Shown here piece after piece: positions 9,701 through 16,846 of a DNA stretch of 64,000 nt. The stretch comes from Sciscionella sediminilitoris. GTDB lineage: Bacteria > Actinomycetota > Actinomycetes > Mycobacteriales > Pseudonocardiaceae. Below the pieces are notes generated by a model. It was given only the letters and a program-made list of their open reading frames with translations, was not told the DNA's origin and did not search any database. Both the position numbers and the translations under genes were made by a program. Numbering within the stretch: the stretch's first letter is position 1; every line of letters starts with the position of its first letter. The stretch is taken from assembly GCF_000737195.2 (NCBI RefSeq), contig NZ_JALM01000016.1, positions 124,001 to 188,000 of the forward strand, in the 5' to 3' direction.

Positions 9701-10054
9701 CACGCCAGGATGCGGGCCGAGCACAGCATGAGGATCAGCGAAGAATTCGGTTACCAGGTGCTGCACGGCCGGGCCGAGCTCGTGCTGGCGCGGGCAGAAC
9801 TGGCCGCGGGTACGGCCGGTACAGCGATCGAGCATGCCGAGCGCGCCGCAGAGGCACTCGCACCTACCGGTGCGGTGGTGGATCATGCGCACAGCCTGAC
9901 CGTGCTCGGCACCGCGAAGCGGGCGCTGGGTGCCGAGCAGGACGCTCGAGATTCCTGGCAGCACGCCCTTCGATGTTTGGCGGACACGGACCTGCCGGAC
10001 GGAGCGGAATCGGTGGTTGCGCTCTACTCGCTGCTCGATACCAATTCGGCGTGA
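6788..10054 (+). CDS. SARP/AfsR-type transcriptional regulator (BTAD, NB-ARC, TPR)
   Basis: The 1088-residue protein has the AfsR architecture. The N-terminus (1-95) is an OmpR-like winged-helix DNA-binding domain. A BTAD domain follows (about 95-245). Then comes an NB-ARC ATPase with Walker A GQPGIGKT (near residue 300) and the Walker B-like stretch RVLVVLDNA. The C-terminal 450 residues are helical TPR-like repeats. Such proteins switch on secondary-metabolite gene clusters, with the ATPase and TPR parts sensing a signal. It points toward the small peptide ORF and overlaps its 3' end by 31 bases. It is the likely regulator of the adjacent kinase/HopA1 locus, by inference from position. Confidence 0.93.
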   Translation: MAGVEFRILGDLEVSFDGEPAAFGGPKLRILLATLLLEWNRTVRLADLTERLWHPEPPGSARTTVQTYVQRLRRLLDTPERLVTVGNGYRILAEQYELDLARFRAAVARAQQLSVPAEKAELLREALNQWRGRPLANIHSEVIQTVDVPRLEEEWLDTAQQRFDVELQLGRHLDVVRELQTLAGAHPTREDLHGQWMLALYRSGRQAEALGVFHQIRNVLAEQLGIDPNKDLQRLYQRILNEDPGIDRPVVHETILAPSIAVPRELPADIGDFVGREDIEARLITALSSELRSMFAISGQPGIGKTAFAVHIAHEVGKHFPDGQLYANLEGYSATQPVTAVQVLARFVVALGVSAHQVPVGREELLALYRTLLADRRVLVVLDNAADPSQVRPLLPTAGGSAAIVTSRNQLRGLTALQGVHAVHLEVLSAEQGLALLSGILGEQRVRAERDEAAELVELCGFLPLAIRIAAANLYSRAHESIHAYIRELNGPGRLASFDIEGDEEATLRAAFDLSYSNLAPRAARVFRLLGALPGQDFTIEVAAAFLGSPFPDTARLLDHLVAASLVSHHSSGRLWMHDLIRLYAIERCEQEESAAELIKARGRLVDFYFRKTSAAAELTQPMRARLPPSSDEIQPETEFADAQDAMAWFDAECTNMIVTIQQLRDTGHRGQVIRLAEAIRPVLITNMRHLPEALGAYRALLQSAIEADDVHTEAAMHHAIGALLERSLEHAPAIHHFTRELRAHRIDGSLASQARALISLGNVLYMTGELERAGACLSEGVKLAEQAGEEFLLSFGRLNQAAVESRHGRLDAAEQAAREAITINEHSAARATADDPRRILGEVLVQRGAYREAIAELGLALDSLRATLSPYCQALTQCQLALAHNAIGEVVTAQRYAQEAFETAREEEALDEEAEALVSLVSVDPDMAWQARHDALEHAVQLCRRVDHRYMEATALYELAELHVGMGEHGHARMRAEHSMRISEEFGYQVLHGRAELVLARAELAAGTAGTAIEHAERAAEALAPTGAVVDHAHSLTVLGTAKRALGAEQDARDSWQHALRCLADTDLPDGAESVVALYSLLDTNSA

Positions 10055-10185
10055 GAATGCGATTCCGCTCCGAGGTGGATTATCGTTCCCGGTCGGGCGT
10101 ACAGCAGCTGGTCCGAGGGAACACTGGCGAGTTCTTCGTCGCTGGTGAAGGTGCGGTATCCGGCGAAAAGATCGTGCAGTTCCAT
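10024..10185 (-). CDS. small 53-aa protein, candidate RiPP precursor peptide
   Basis: This short ORF starts with ATG at 10185 behind a GGAG site six bases upstream and encodes 53 residues, beginning MELHDLFAGYRTFTSDEELA and ending HSHAELVSSSE. The N-terminal part is acidic and hydrophobic, like a leader peptide. The C-terminal part is rich in Ser and His and has no Cys. It lies 59 bases after the MFS gene on the same strand, downstream of the HopA1 and kinase genes, and its last 31 bases overlap the SARP gene end. I recognise no family. The precursor role is inferred from size, composition and neighbours. It could instead be an unrelated small protein or a chance ORF. Confidence 0.5.
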   Translation of the reverse strand: MELHDLFAGYRTFTSDEELASVPSDQLLYARPGTIIHLGAESHSHAELVSSSE

Positions 10186-10244
10186 GGTGGGCTCCGTCCA
10201 ATGCGAACAGATTCCATCGTGTCATGTTCGGGCGGCGATACCAA

Positions 10245-11483
10245 TCAGCTCTCCGTGAGCTGCGGTTCGCGCGGTGTGCCGCTGAGCTGCCACACGGCCG
10301 GGAGTGCCAGCATGCCCAGGCAGGAGACCCCGACCAGCACGGCGGCGCCGATCAGTGTGGTGCGGGTGCCGACTCCGGCTGCGATGGGACCGGCAAGGGC
10401 CTGACCGAGCGGAGTGAGACCGAGTGAGACCAGCCAGTCGTAGGACATCACCCGGGACAGCGACTGGGCCGGAATCCGCTGCTGCACGGTAGTCTGCCAG
10501 AGCGCGTTCAGCACGGTGAGCCCGCCGTACATGAACCCGGCGGCCACCGCGATCACCGGAGCGGTCACCGGGACGGCGAGCAGCGCGGGCGGGACGCAGC
10601 CGAGGGCCAGCGCGAGGTTCCCCACGACCAGCGGGCGCCGCGGGCGGATACGCAGCGCCACGAACGCACCGATCAGCCCGCCGACGGCCGCCCCCTGCGC
10701 GATCATGCCCCAGGAAACCTGACCGCCGAGCATCGTCACCGCCACGAGCGGGCCGAGCGTCTGGTACGCCGAGCGGGCCAGGTTCCAGCAGGAATGCGCG
10801 ATCAGGTTCGTCCAGTACCAGGTGTGCCGCCAGAGCTCGCGCCAGCCCTGGCGCAGTTCGGTCCAGAATCCGGCGCGTTCGGCGGGGACGTGCGCGACCC
10901 GCAACAGTGCGAGGGTGCCGAGGCTGATCGCGTAGGTGACCGCGTTGGCCAGCATCGCCCATCCCGCACCGACCGTCACCGCGAGTGTGGTGGCGATGGC
11001 GGGCCCGAGCACGATGCCGATCTGTTTGGAGAGCCCGAGCAGCGCGTTCGCCGAGGGCAGCTGAGTGGTCGCGACCGTGGCGGGCACGATCGCGTCCGAG
11101 GCGGGCCAGAAGAAGGCGTTCGCCGTTCCGGCACAGGCCGCGAAGATCATCAGATGCGGGATGTGCACCCCGCTGACCAGCAGTTCGGTGCCCATCGCCG
11201 TCTGGGCGGCGAGGTTGAGCACATCGGCGGAGAACATCACCCAGCGCCGGGGCAGCCGGTCCGCCCAGACCCCGCCGACCAGCAGCAGGACCAGTTGCGG
11301 AACCGCTTCCGCGGCCAGCACCAGGCCGAGGTCCGCCGCCGATCCGGTGCCCTTGATGATCGCCAGGGTCAGCGCGACGGGCAGGATCCCGTCGCCGAGC
11401 AGGGACATGGAACGGCCGATCCACAGCAGGAGGAACTTGCGGTTGCCGAGTGGCCCGGCGATTTCCCGCAGTCTTCCCACCAT
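10245..11483 (-). CDS. MFS transporter, probable drug/metabolite exporter
   Basis: This 412-residue major facilitator has about 12 membrane helices. The loop after helix 2 carries GGVWADRLPRRWVM, the family A-like motif. The sequence resembles the DHA3-type exporters often found in natural-product clusters. The start is ATG at 11483. It lies 78 bases downstream of the HopA1-family gene on the same strand and upstream of the 53-aa ORF, so the four minus-strand genes may form one operon. Export of the locus product is a reasonable inference; the substrate is unknown. Confidence 0.88.
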   Translation of the reverse strand: MVGRLREIAGPLGNRKFLLLWIGRSMSLLGDGILPVALTLAIIKGTGSAADLGLVLAAEAVPQLVLLLVGGVWADRLPRRWVMFSADVLNLAAQTAMGTELLVSGVHIPHLMIFAACAGTANAFFWPASDAIVPATVATTQLPSANALLGLSKQIGIVLGPAIATTLAVTVGAGWAMLANAVTYAISLGTLALLRVAHVPAERAGFWTELRQGWRELWRHTWYWTNLIAHSCWNLARSAYQTLGPLVAVTMLGGQVSWGMIAQGAAVGGLIGAFVALRIRPRRPLVVGNLALALGCVPPALLAVPVTAPVIAVAAGFMYGGLTVLNALWQTTVQQRIPAQSLSRVMSYDWLVSLGLTPLGQALAGPIAAGVGTRTTLIGAAVLVGVSCLGMLALPAVWQLSGTPREPQLTES

Positions 11484-11561
11484 TCCCCCTGTTCGGCGTT
11501 GGCTCTGCAGTGTACGAGTCCGGTTACCGACGGAAGCCGGCTCCGGGAATTATGTTGCACA

Positions 11562-12467
11562 TCACAACTCTGGGGAAGAGGTGTTCCGGTGCGGGCTGAC
11601 GGGATCGATGCCGTATTCCAGCAGCGTCGCCGCCACGGTCTCCGCGCGAGTCCGGTCCGGTTCGCTGCGGGCGTGCCGGAGCAGCCCATCGGCGACGGCC
11701 AGGCAGCGATGGGTGCCGAAACCGCGGCCCGCGGCGTCCGCGAGTGGTTCCCAGGCCATCGCCAGTCCCGGTGCGAGCCGGTGCGCGAACAACGAGGTCT
11801 GCGTGCCGGTCCACGGGCCCGCGAGCGCGACGACATCGGCGAGTACGGTCCGCGCGGCCGGTCCGAGGTACAGCACGAGCGCGTCCCGGCGTGGCGACAG
11901 GCTCCGGGCCGAGACGACCTTGGCGCGATAGGGCACCGAACGTTCCTCGAGTGCGCCGAGCAGCGTCCGCCAAGCCGAGACGGTGTGTTCCGGATCGGTC
12001 AGGTGCGCGTAGACCCGCAGTAGGTGTTCACCGGTGAGGCCATGGCCACGGGAACCGTCCACGAGGAGGTACCCCGGTGAGCGGCGCGGACGGCAGGCTC
12101 CGATGCCGATGGTGACGGTGCCCGCATCGGGCCTTCCCCGCAGCGCGGCGGCGGGCACCCGGACCCGGACCCCGTCCAGCCACACGGTGAGCTCCTCCGG
12201 GGTGGCGGCAACGAGTCGCGCGTCCCGCCGGGTTTCCGCATGGGGCACGGCGGCACGCAGTTCCCGTTCGAACCCCGCGTCCGGTTCCGGGGGGTCGGTG
12301 TTCGCCGCTCCGGTGTGCCAGCGCGCGTAGAACTCCCCGGCCAGGACGGTACGCAGGTCCTCGGTGCTCGCGGCCACGAGCATCCGGCCGCCGACTCGGG
12401 CGCGGGGCGGATCGAGGTGCACCGTCTCGAGGGCCGCGGCGAGCCCGGGGGAGAGGATCAGCGGCAC
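11562..12467 (-). CDS. HopA1-family protein (RiPP Ser/Thr dehydration partner, LxmY/TvaD-like)
   Basis: The 301-residue protein matches the HopA1 (type III effector-like) family by several motifs in order: FYARWHTG (46-53), LRVYAHL (150-156), VPYRAKV (178-184), RRDALVLYL (193-201) and the C-terminal GFGTHRC (249-255). In class V lanthipeptide and thioamitide pathways this family works with a kinase-like protein to dehydrate Ser/Thr, probably by removing phosphate. The GTG start at 12467 lies inside the end of the kinase gene (10-base overlap), which indicates translational coupling. A reading frame that extends further upstream is the antisense-like second frame of the kinase and was not used. 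Confidence 0.85.
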   Translation of the reverse strand: MPLILSPGLAAALETVHLDPPRARVGGRMLVAASTEDLRTVLAGEFYARWHTGAANTDPPEPDAGFERELRAAVPHAETRRDARLVAATPEELTVWLDGVRVRVPAAALRGRPDAGTVTIGIGACRPRRSPGYLLVDGSRGHGLTGEHLLRVYAHLTDPEHTVSAWRTLLGALEERSVPYRAKVVSARSLSPRRDALVLYLGPAARTVLADVVALAGPWTGTQTSLFAHRLAPGLAMAWEPLADAAGRGFGTHRCLAVADGLLRHARSEPDRTRAETVAATLLEYGIDPVSPHRNTSSPEL

Positions 12468-13456
12468 AGCCCCACCGCCTCGGTGAGGTCGGCGGGGGAC
12501 AGCAGTGCCACGCGGCCGATCCCTACGGCGGCCCGCTCGACCGGATGCAGGCGGGCCCGGGAACGGGCGATCGCGAGCACCCGGTCGATCTGGTGCCAGC
12601 CCGCGAATGCCACCGAGCGGCGCGCGAGCTTCTCGTCGGCCCCGGTGCGGGCGGACCGGTAGGTAGACCAGAACTCCGCAACCAGGGGCCGGGTGCTCCC
12701 GAAGTCCGCGATCCCGGCCGCCGCTCCCGATCCGATCTTCCGCGCCGAGCGGTACAGCCATTCGCCGAGGAACGCGCCGATATCGCGGGCTGGATCGGTG
12801 CGACAGGCCTGATCCCAGTCGGCCAGCCAGATTCCTCCCGCGCCGAGCAGGAGCTGATCCAGCCGGAGATCCGCGTGACACGGCACCGGTGCGACCGCGC
12901 GTGCCTCCTCGGCCAGCCGGGTTGCCGCGGCCGCGAGCTCCCCGTCCCCGTGCAGTATCCCGAGCAGCTCCAGCTCTGCCCCGCTCGCTTCGAGGAAAGC
13001 GGGCAGCGTGACGGACTCGAGGAGCGCGACCGGCGGATGCGGCTGTTCGGCGGGCCGCAGTGGGCAGTCCCCGGCGACCGGGGCGCCGTGCAGCAGGGCG
13101 AGGATCCGGCCGAGCTCGGCCGCCGCGGGAACGTCGAAGCTGCCCTGCTCGGCCGCGCGCAACCCGTCGACGGTGCCGCGCAGGTGCGCGAACACGATGA
13201 GCGATTCCCGTGTATCCCAGCCGAGGCAGCGCGGCCGGGGCAGGTCCGGCAGGGTGACGGCGAACCGTTCGAAGGCCACCGCACGCGCGAACACCGCCGG
13301 ATCGGTGATGTGTTTGACGAAGACTGGCGCACCCTGGCGGGTGACTCCGGTGATGGCGCGCCAGCGTCCCCGGTGCTCGGTCACCGATTCGCGGCGCAAC
13401 GGACCCAGTCCGAGGCGCTCGAGCAGCGAGTCGGTCACCTGGAGCTCGGTCCGCAC
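12458..13456 (-). CDS. aminoglycoside phosphotransferase-like kinase (LxmK/TvaC-like)
   Basis: This 332-residue protein has an APH/choline-kinase-like fold. K48 (VFVKH) and E63 (FERF) fit the ATP-binding Lys/Glu pair. The catalytic loop is HADLRLDQ (H194, D196), with Gln201 where most family members have Asn. LADWD at 211-215 fits the metal-binding Asp. Because the next gene is a HopA1-family protein, the most likely role is phosphorylation of Ser/Thr in a precursor peptide, as in class V lanthipeptide and thioamitide systems. The start is GTG at 13456; a second GTG six codons later is also possible. An ordinary small-molecule kinase is the alternative. Confidence 0.82.
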   Translation of the reverse strand: MRTELQVTDSLLERLGLGPLRRESVTEHRGRWRAITGVTRQGAPVFVKHITDPAVFARAVAFERFAVTLPDLPRPRCLGWDTRESLIVFAHLRGTVDGLRAAEQGSFDVPAAAELGRILALLHGAPVAGDCPLRPAEQPHPPVALLESVTLPAFLEASGAELELLGILHGDGELAAAATRLAEEARAVAPVPCHADLRLDQLLLGAGGIWLADWDQACRTDPARDIGAFLGEWLYRSARKIGSGAAAGIADFGSTRPLVAEFWSTYRSARTGADEKLARRSVAFAGWHQIDRVLAIARSRARLHPVERAAVGIGRVALLSPADLTEAVGLCR

Positions 13457-13488
13457 AGCCGCAGGCTAGTCCCGGGCGGGCCTGCGCG

Positions 13489-14424
13489 TCAGCCGTTGAG
13501 CGCGGCGATCAACCGGTCCACGCTGCCGCCGAGGTTCCACCGCTGCTGGAGCTCGCGCAGGGCCGCTTCGTCGGCGGGCCCATCCGGCACGGCGTCCGAT
13601 GTGGACAGTTCGACCCCGGCATCCGCGGCGACCGCGACTACCTTCGGGGCCACCGCGAGGTAGTCGCCCGCGTCGAGGAAACGCTGCCGCATCTTCGCGG
13701 TGAACGGGGAACCGGGATCGGCGGCCAGTTCGATGAGCGCTTGCAGGCTGCCGTGCTCGGTGATGAGTTTCGCCGCGGTCTTCTCACCGATCCCGGCGAC
13801 ACCGGGCAGGCCGTCCGAGGGGTCCCCGCGCATGATGGACATGTCCAGATACGCCTTGCCGGTGCCGTGCTCGGGGAGGCCGTACTTCGCCGCCAGCGCC
13901 TGCTCGTCCAGGGTTTCGGCCTTCGCCCAGCCGCGCCCGTTGTAGATCACCCGGACCCGGGTGGGTTCGGCGCGCACCAGCTGGAACAGGTCCCGGTCCC
14001 CGGTGATCACCTCGACCGGATCGGTGCTCTCGGCCGTGGTGAGTGTGCCGATCACGTCGTCCGCCTCGAATCCCGCCGCCTCACCGGTCGCGATGCCCGC
14101 CGCGGCGAGCACGTCCAGGATGATCGGCACCTGCGGGCCGAGCGTGTCCGGCACCTCCTCCTCGGCGCCGCCGGAGCCCTCCGCGACCCGGTGCGCCTTG
14201 TAGGAGGGCAGCAGATCGACCCGGAACTGCGGGCGCCAGTCCGCGTCCAGACAGGCGACGAGCCGTTTGGGGCGCCGATCGGTGAGCACCCGGGCCACCG
14301 TGTCGGTGAACCCGCGCACCGCGTTCACCGAGGTGCCGTCGGGGGCGGTGAGCGAGTCCGGCTGCGCGAAGTAGGCGCGGAAATACAGGCTCGCGGAGTC
14401 GAGCAGGACCAGGGGAGCGTTCAC
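13489..14424 (-). CDS. 5'-3' exonuclease (PolA N-terminal-like flap/5' nuclease)
   Basis: The 311-residue protein corresponds to the isolated 5'-nuclease domain of DNA polymerase I. It has the acidic metal-binding residues in LLDSASLYFR, FEADDVIGTL and EVITGDRDLFQLV, and the helix-hairpin-helix region GVAGIGEKTAAKLI, which binds DNA. It probably removes 5' flaps or RNA primers in the cytoplasm. The GTG start at 14424 places the conserved LVLLDSA near the N-terminus; the longer reading frame upstream belongs to the opposite direction of the deaminase region. It ends 32 bases before the kinase gene start but need not belong to that operon. Confidence 0.92.
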   Translation of the reverse strand: MNAPLVLLDSASLYFRAYFAQPDSLTAPDGTSVNAVRGFTDTVARVLTDRRPKRLVACLDADWRPQFRVDLLPSYKAHRVAEGSGGAEEEVPDTLGPQVPIILDVLAAAGIATGEAAGFEADDVIGTLTTAESTDPVEVITGDRDLFQLVRAEPTRVRVIYNGRGWAKAETLDEQALAAKYGLPEHGTGKAYLDMSIMRGDPSDGLPGVAGIGEKTAAKLITEHGSLQALIELAADPGSPFTAKMRQRFLDAGDYLAVAPKVVAVAADAGVELSTSDAVPDGPADEAALRELQQRWNLGGSVDRLIAALNG

Positions 14425-14434
14425 CCGGCGCAGT

Positions 14435-14968
14435 CTACCCAGCGCCGGGGCCCGGTTCCCGGTTCGCGTGTCCGGCCGCGGGAGCACCGGCGACCCGGCG
14501 TTCGCCGCCGTTGCGCTCCTGCCAGTACGCGTAGACCGCCACGGCGGCCTCGCGGGGCTCGTAACGCATCGGCAGCCGGCGCTCGCCGTACTCCTTGGCG
14601 AACTCGGCATAGAAGGTACCCAGTTCGAAGTACTTGCGGTCGTCGACGTAGTGCGGTTCGTAGGACTCGCGGGTGGTGAGGAAGACGACCTCGTCCGGGG
14701 AGCAGTAGTACAGCGAGCCGAGGCACATCGGGCACGGGTGCGCCAGCACGTAGATCGTGGTGCCGGTCAGGTGCTCGGTGCCGAGCCGGGTGCACGCCGC
14801 GCGGATGGCGAGGATCTCGGCGTGCGCGGTCGGATCGCTGGTCTGGGCGACCTGGTTGGCGCTCTCCGCGAGCACGGCGCCGTCCTTGGCGATGACGGTC
14901 GCGAACGGGCGGCCGCCCTCGGTGACGTTCTGCCTGGCGAGGTCGATGGTGCGCTGGACGAAGTCCAC
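14435..14968 (-). CDS. nucleoside/guanine deaminase family (zinc-dependent cytidine deaminase-like)
   Basis: This 177-residue protein has the zinc-binding and catalytic motifs of the CMP/dCMP deaminase fold: HAEILAI and PCPMC. The C-terminal YVDDRKYFEL region resembles GuaD-type guanine deaminases, so a purine base is a likely substrate; tRNA adenosine deaminase is a less likely alternative. GTG at 14968 has a GGAGGA site in front. The tail is long and Gly/Ala/Glu-rich. It lies 10 bases upstream of the exonuclease gene and is divergent from the HTH regulator gene at 15069. Confidence 0.85.
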   Translation of the reverse strand: MDFVQRTIDLARQNVTEGGRPFATVIAKDGAVLAESANQVAQTSDPTAHAEILAIRAACTRLGTEHLTGTTIYVLAHPCPMCLGSLYYCSPDEVVFLTTRESYEPHYVDDRKYFELGTFYAEFAKEYGERRLPMRYEPREAAVAVYAYWQERNGGERRVAGAPAAGHANREPGPGAG

Positions 14969-15068
14969 GGAAGTCCTCCGGATGCCGGGTTCTGCTGGGG
15001 GAACCCTAGCGAGACCAACCACAAAGAAGTGTTTGCAAATGAGCCTTTGCGGTCGTACGGTCTTCCGC

Positions 15069-15632
15069 ATGAACGAACGCTGGGTATCCCTCGACGCCAA
15101 ACGACTCCGGGCCATGGGGCATCCGCTTCGGCTGCGCCTGCTCGGGCTGCTGCGCATGGACGGCCCGTCCACGGCGACCGCGCTCGGCCGCCGGATCGGG
15201 GAGAACTCGGCGAACACGAGCTGGCATCTGCGCCAACTCGCCGAGGCGGGCATGGTCGTGGAGGACACCGAGCGGGGCAACCGCAGGGAGCGCTGGTGGG
15301 CAGCGGCGCACGAGGTCACCACGATGGATGTGGAACAGCTCGCCGCCGATCCGGAGCTGGCGGGTTCGGTCGGTGCCTACCTGCACGCGGCGAACGCGCT
15401 GCACTACGAGTGGATGGGCAACTTCATCAGCGAGCTGCCGAGCTGGCCGCAGGAATGGCAGCGGGCGAGCGAGCTCTCCGACCGCCGGATGTTCCTGAGC
15501 GCCGAACAGGCCGAGGAACTCACCGAGCGGATGGCCGAACTGATCGAGTCGTACCACCGCGAGCCCGAACCGGGGGACGCGGAGGTGCACGTGCAGTGGC
15601 GACTGGCCCCGCTGCGCGGGTACCAGCCATGA
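15069..15632 (+). CDS. ArsR-like winged-helix transcriptional regulator
   Basis: The 187-residue protein has an N-terminal winged helix (LRLRLLGLLRMDGPSTATALGRRIG, then a recognition helix in NTSWHLRQLAEAGMV) of the ArsR/HTH_20 type, followed by a helical C-terminal domain. No Cys-based metal site is seen. ATG at 15069 was chosen because the domain starts immediately after it. Its stop overlaps the ATG of the MFS gene (ATGA), so it probably controls that transporter and possibly the divergent deaminase operon. Confidence 0.88.
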   Translation: MNERWVSLDAKRLRAMGHPLRLRLLGLLRMDGPSTATALGRRIGENSANTSWHLRQLAEAGMVVEDTERGNRRERWWAAAHEVTTMDVEQLAADPELAGSVGAYLHAANALHYEWMGNFISELPSWPQEWQRASELSDRRMFLSAEQAEELTERMAELIESYHREPEPGDAEVHVQWRLAPLRGYQP

Positions 15633-16846
15633 GACCCGCGGTGGCCGGGCTCGCCGCAGCCGCGGGGATCTCCGGGCTCGGCACGGGCATCACCGCGGTC
15701 GCGCTCCCGTGGTTCGTGCTGGAGACCACCGGGCGCGGCACCGATCTGGGTCTGGTGCTGCTCGCCGAGACGGCAGGCATCGTGTTCGTGAACGCCTTCG
15801 CGGGCCCGCTGATCGACCGGCTCGGGCCACGCCGGTGCGCGGTGCTGTTCGACCTGCTCGCCTGCGTGGTCGTCCTCGCGGTTCCGATACTGCACCAGGG
15901 GGACCTGCTCAGCCTGCCGCTGCTGGTCGCGCTCGCCCTGTGCCTCGGCCTTTCCAGGGGCCCGGCGGACGCGGCCCGTGCGGTCCTCATCCCGGACATC
16001 GCGAGCCGGGCGCGCGTCCGGGTGGAGCGGGTGACCACGGGTTTCGACGCCCCGCTGCAGGGCGGCCGCGCACTGGGCGCCCCGGTCGCGGCCGCGCTCA
16101 TCGCGGCGAGCGGGGCACCGGCCGCGCTGTACGCGGACGCGGCCAGTTTCGTGCTGTCCTCGCTGATCACCCTTGCCACGATCGCCGAGGTGCGCCGCGT
16201 CCGGGCGGGGGAGCCGTACCTGCGCCAGCTCCGCGCCGGGATCGCCTTTCTGCACCGGGACCGGCTGCTGCGCTCGATCCTGTACGCCGTCATGGTGATG
16301 AACGCGCTCAACGCGGGATTCAGCTCGACCCTGCTGATCGCGTACGGCAAGCAGGTGCTGCATTCGGCGACCGCGGTGTCGGTGATCCTCGCCGTCTCCG
16401 GGGCGTCCCTGATCCTGGGCTCGGTGCTGTTCTCCACGTTCGGGCTCGGACTGCGGCGCTGGCCGGTGGTGACCTTCTGCTACCTGCTCTGGTTCGCCCC
16501 GCGCATGGTGGTGTTCCTGTTCCCCGTCCCGCTGTGGGTGCTGGTGCTCGTGGTGGGCACCGCGATGCTGCTGTTCGGCCCGCTCAACCCGATCTACGAC
16601 GCGGTGAAGGCCGAACGGGTGCCACCGGAGCTGCGCGCCAGGGTGTTCGGCGCGATCGGCGCGGCCGCCATGTTCGGGGTGCCGCTCGGGCAGGGAATCG
16701 CCGGTGTGCTGATGGACGGAATCGGCCTGCTGCCCGCGATCGCGGCATTCGCCGGATTCGGTGCGGTGATGTCCTTGTCTCCCTTGGTGTTCCGCGCATG
16801 GCGGGACCTGGACCGGGCACCGCTTACCGCTACAGTGGGCGGATGA
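15629..16846 (+). CDS. MFS transporter
   Basis: A 405-residue major facilitator with about 12 helices. The loop GPLIDRLGPRRCAV after helix 2 fits motif A. It is closest in pattern to small-molecule/drug exporters of actinobacteria. The start overlaps the stop of the winged-helix regulator by four bases and its own stop overlaps the start of the M24 peptidase gene. This makes a tight four-gene operon (regulator, MFS, peptidase, Lrp). Substrate unknown. Confidence 0.88.
   Translation: MRPAVAGLAAAAGISGLGTGITAVALPWFVLETTGRGTDLGLVLLAETAGIVFVNAFAGPLIDRLGPRRCAVLFDLLACVVVLAVPILHQGDLLSLPLLVALALCLGLSRGPADAARAVLIPDIASRARVRVERVTTGFDAPLQGGRALGAPVAAALIAASGAPAALYADAASFVLSSLITLATIAEVRRVRAGEPYLRQLRAGIAFLHRDRLLRSILYAVMVMNALNAGFSSTLLIAYGKQVLHSATAVSVILAVSGASLILGSVLFSTFGLGLRRWPVVTFCYLLWFAPRMVVFLFPVPLWVLVLVVGTAMLLFGPLNPIYDAVKAERVPPELRARVFGAIGAAAMFGVPLGQGIAGVLMDGIGLLPAIAAFAGFGAVMSLSPLVFRAWRDLDRAPLTATVGG

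Noticed and set aside
11524-11562. 12-aa ORF overlapping the HopA1-family stop (TGATG), product MCNIIPGAGFRR
   Set aside because: Too short for a leader and core, and no known analogue; the coupling overlap is probably chance. A GTTG/CAAC dyad there is too short to call an operator.
10055-13489. A Cys-rich lanthipeptide core or LxmX-like gene near the kinase/HopA1 pair
   Set aside because: The gaps of 78 and 32 bases around the genes are too short and no such ORF was found.
14468-16846. A 792-codon open frame covering the deaminase region and the MFS gene
   Set aside because: Its first 387 codons are antisense to the deaminase gene and out of frame with the winged-helix regulator; only the part from ATG 15629 has membrane helices.
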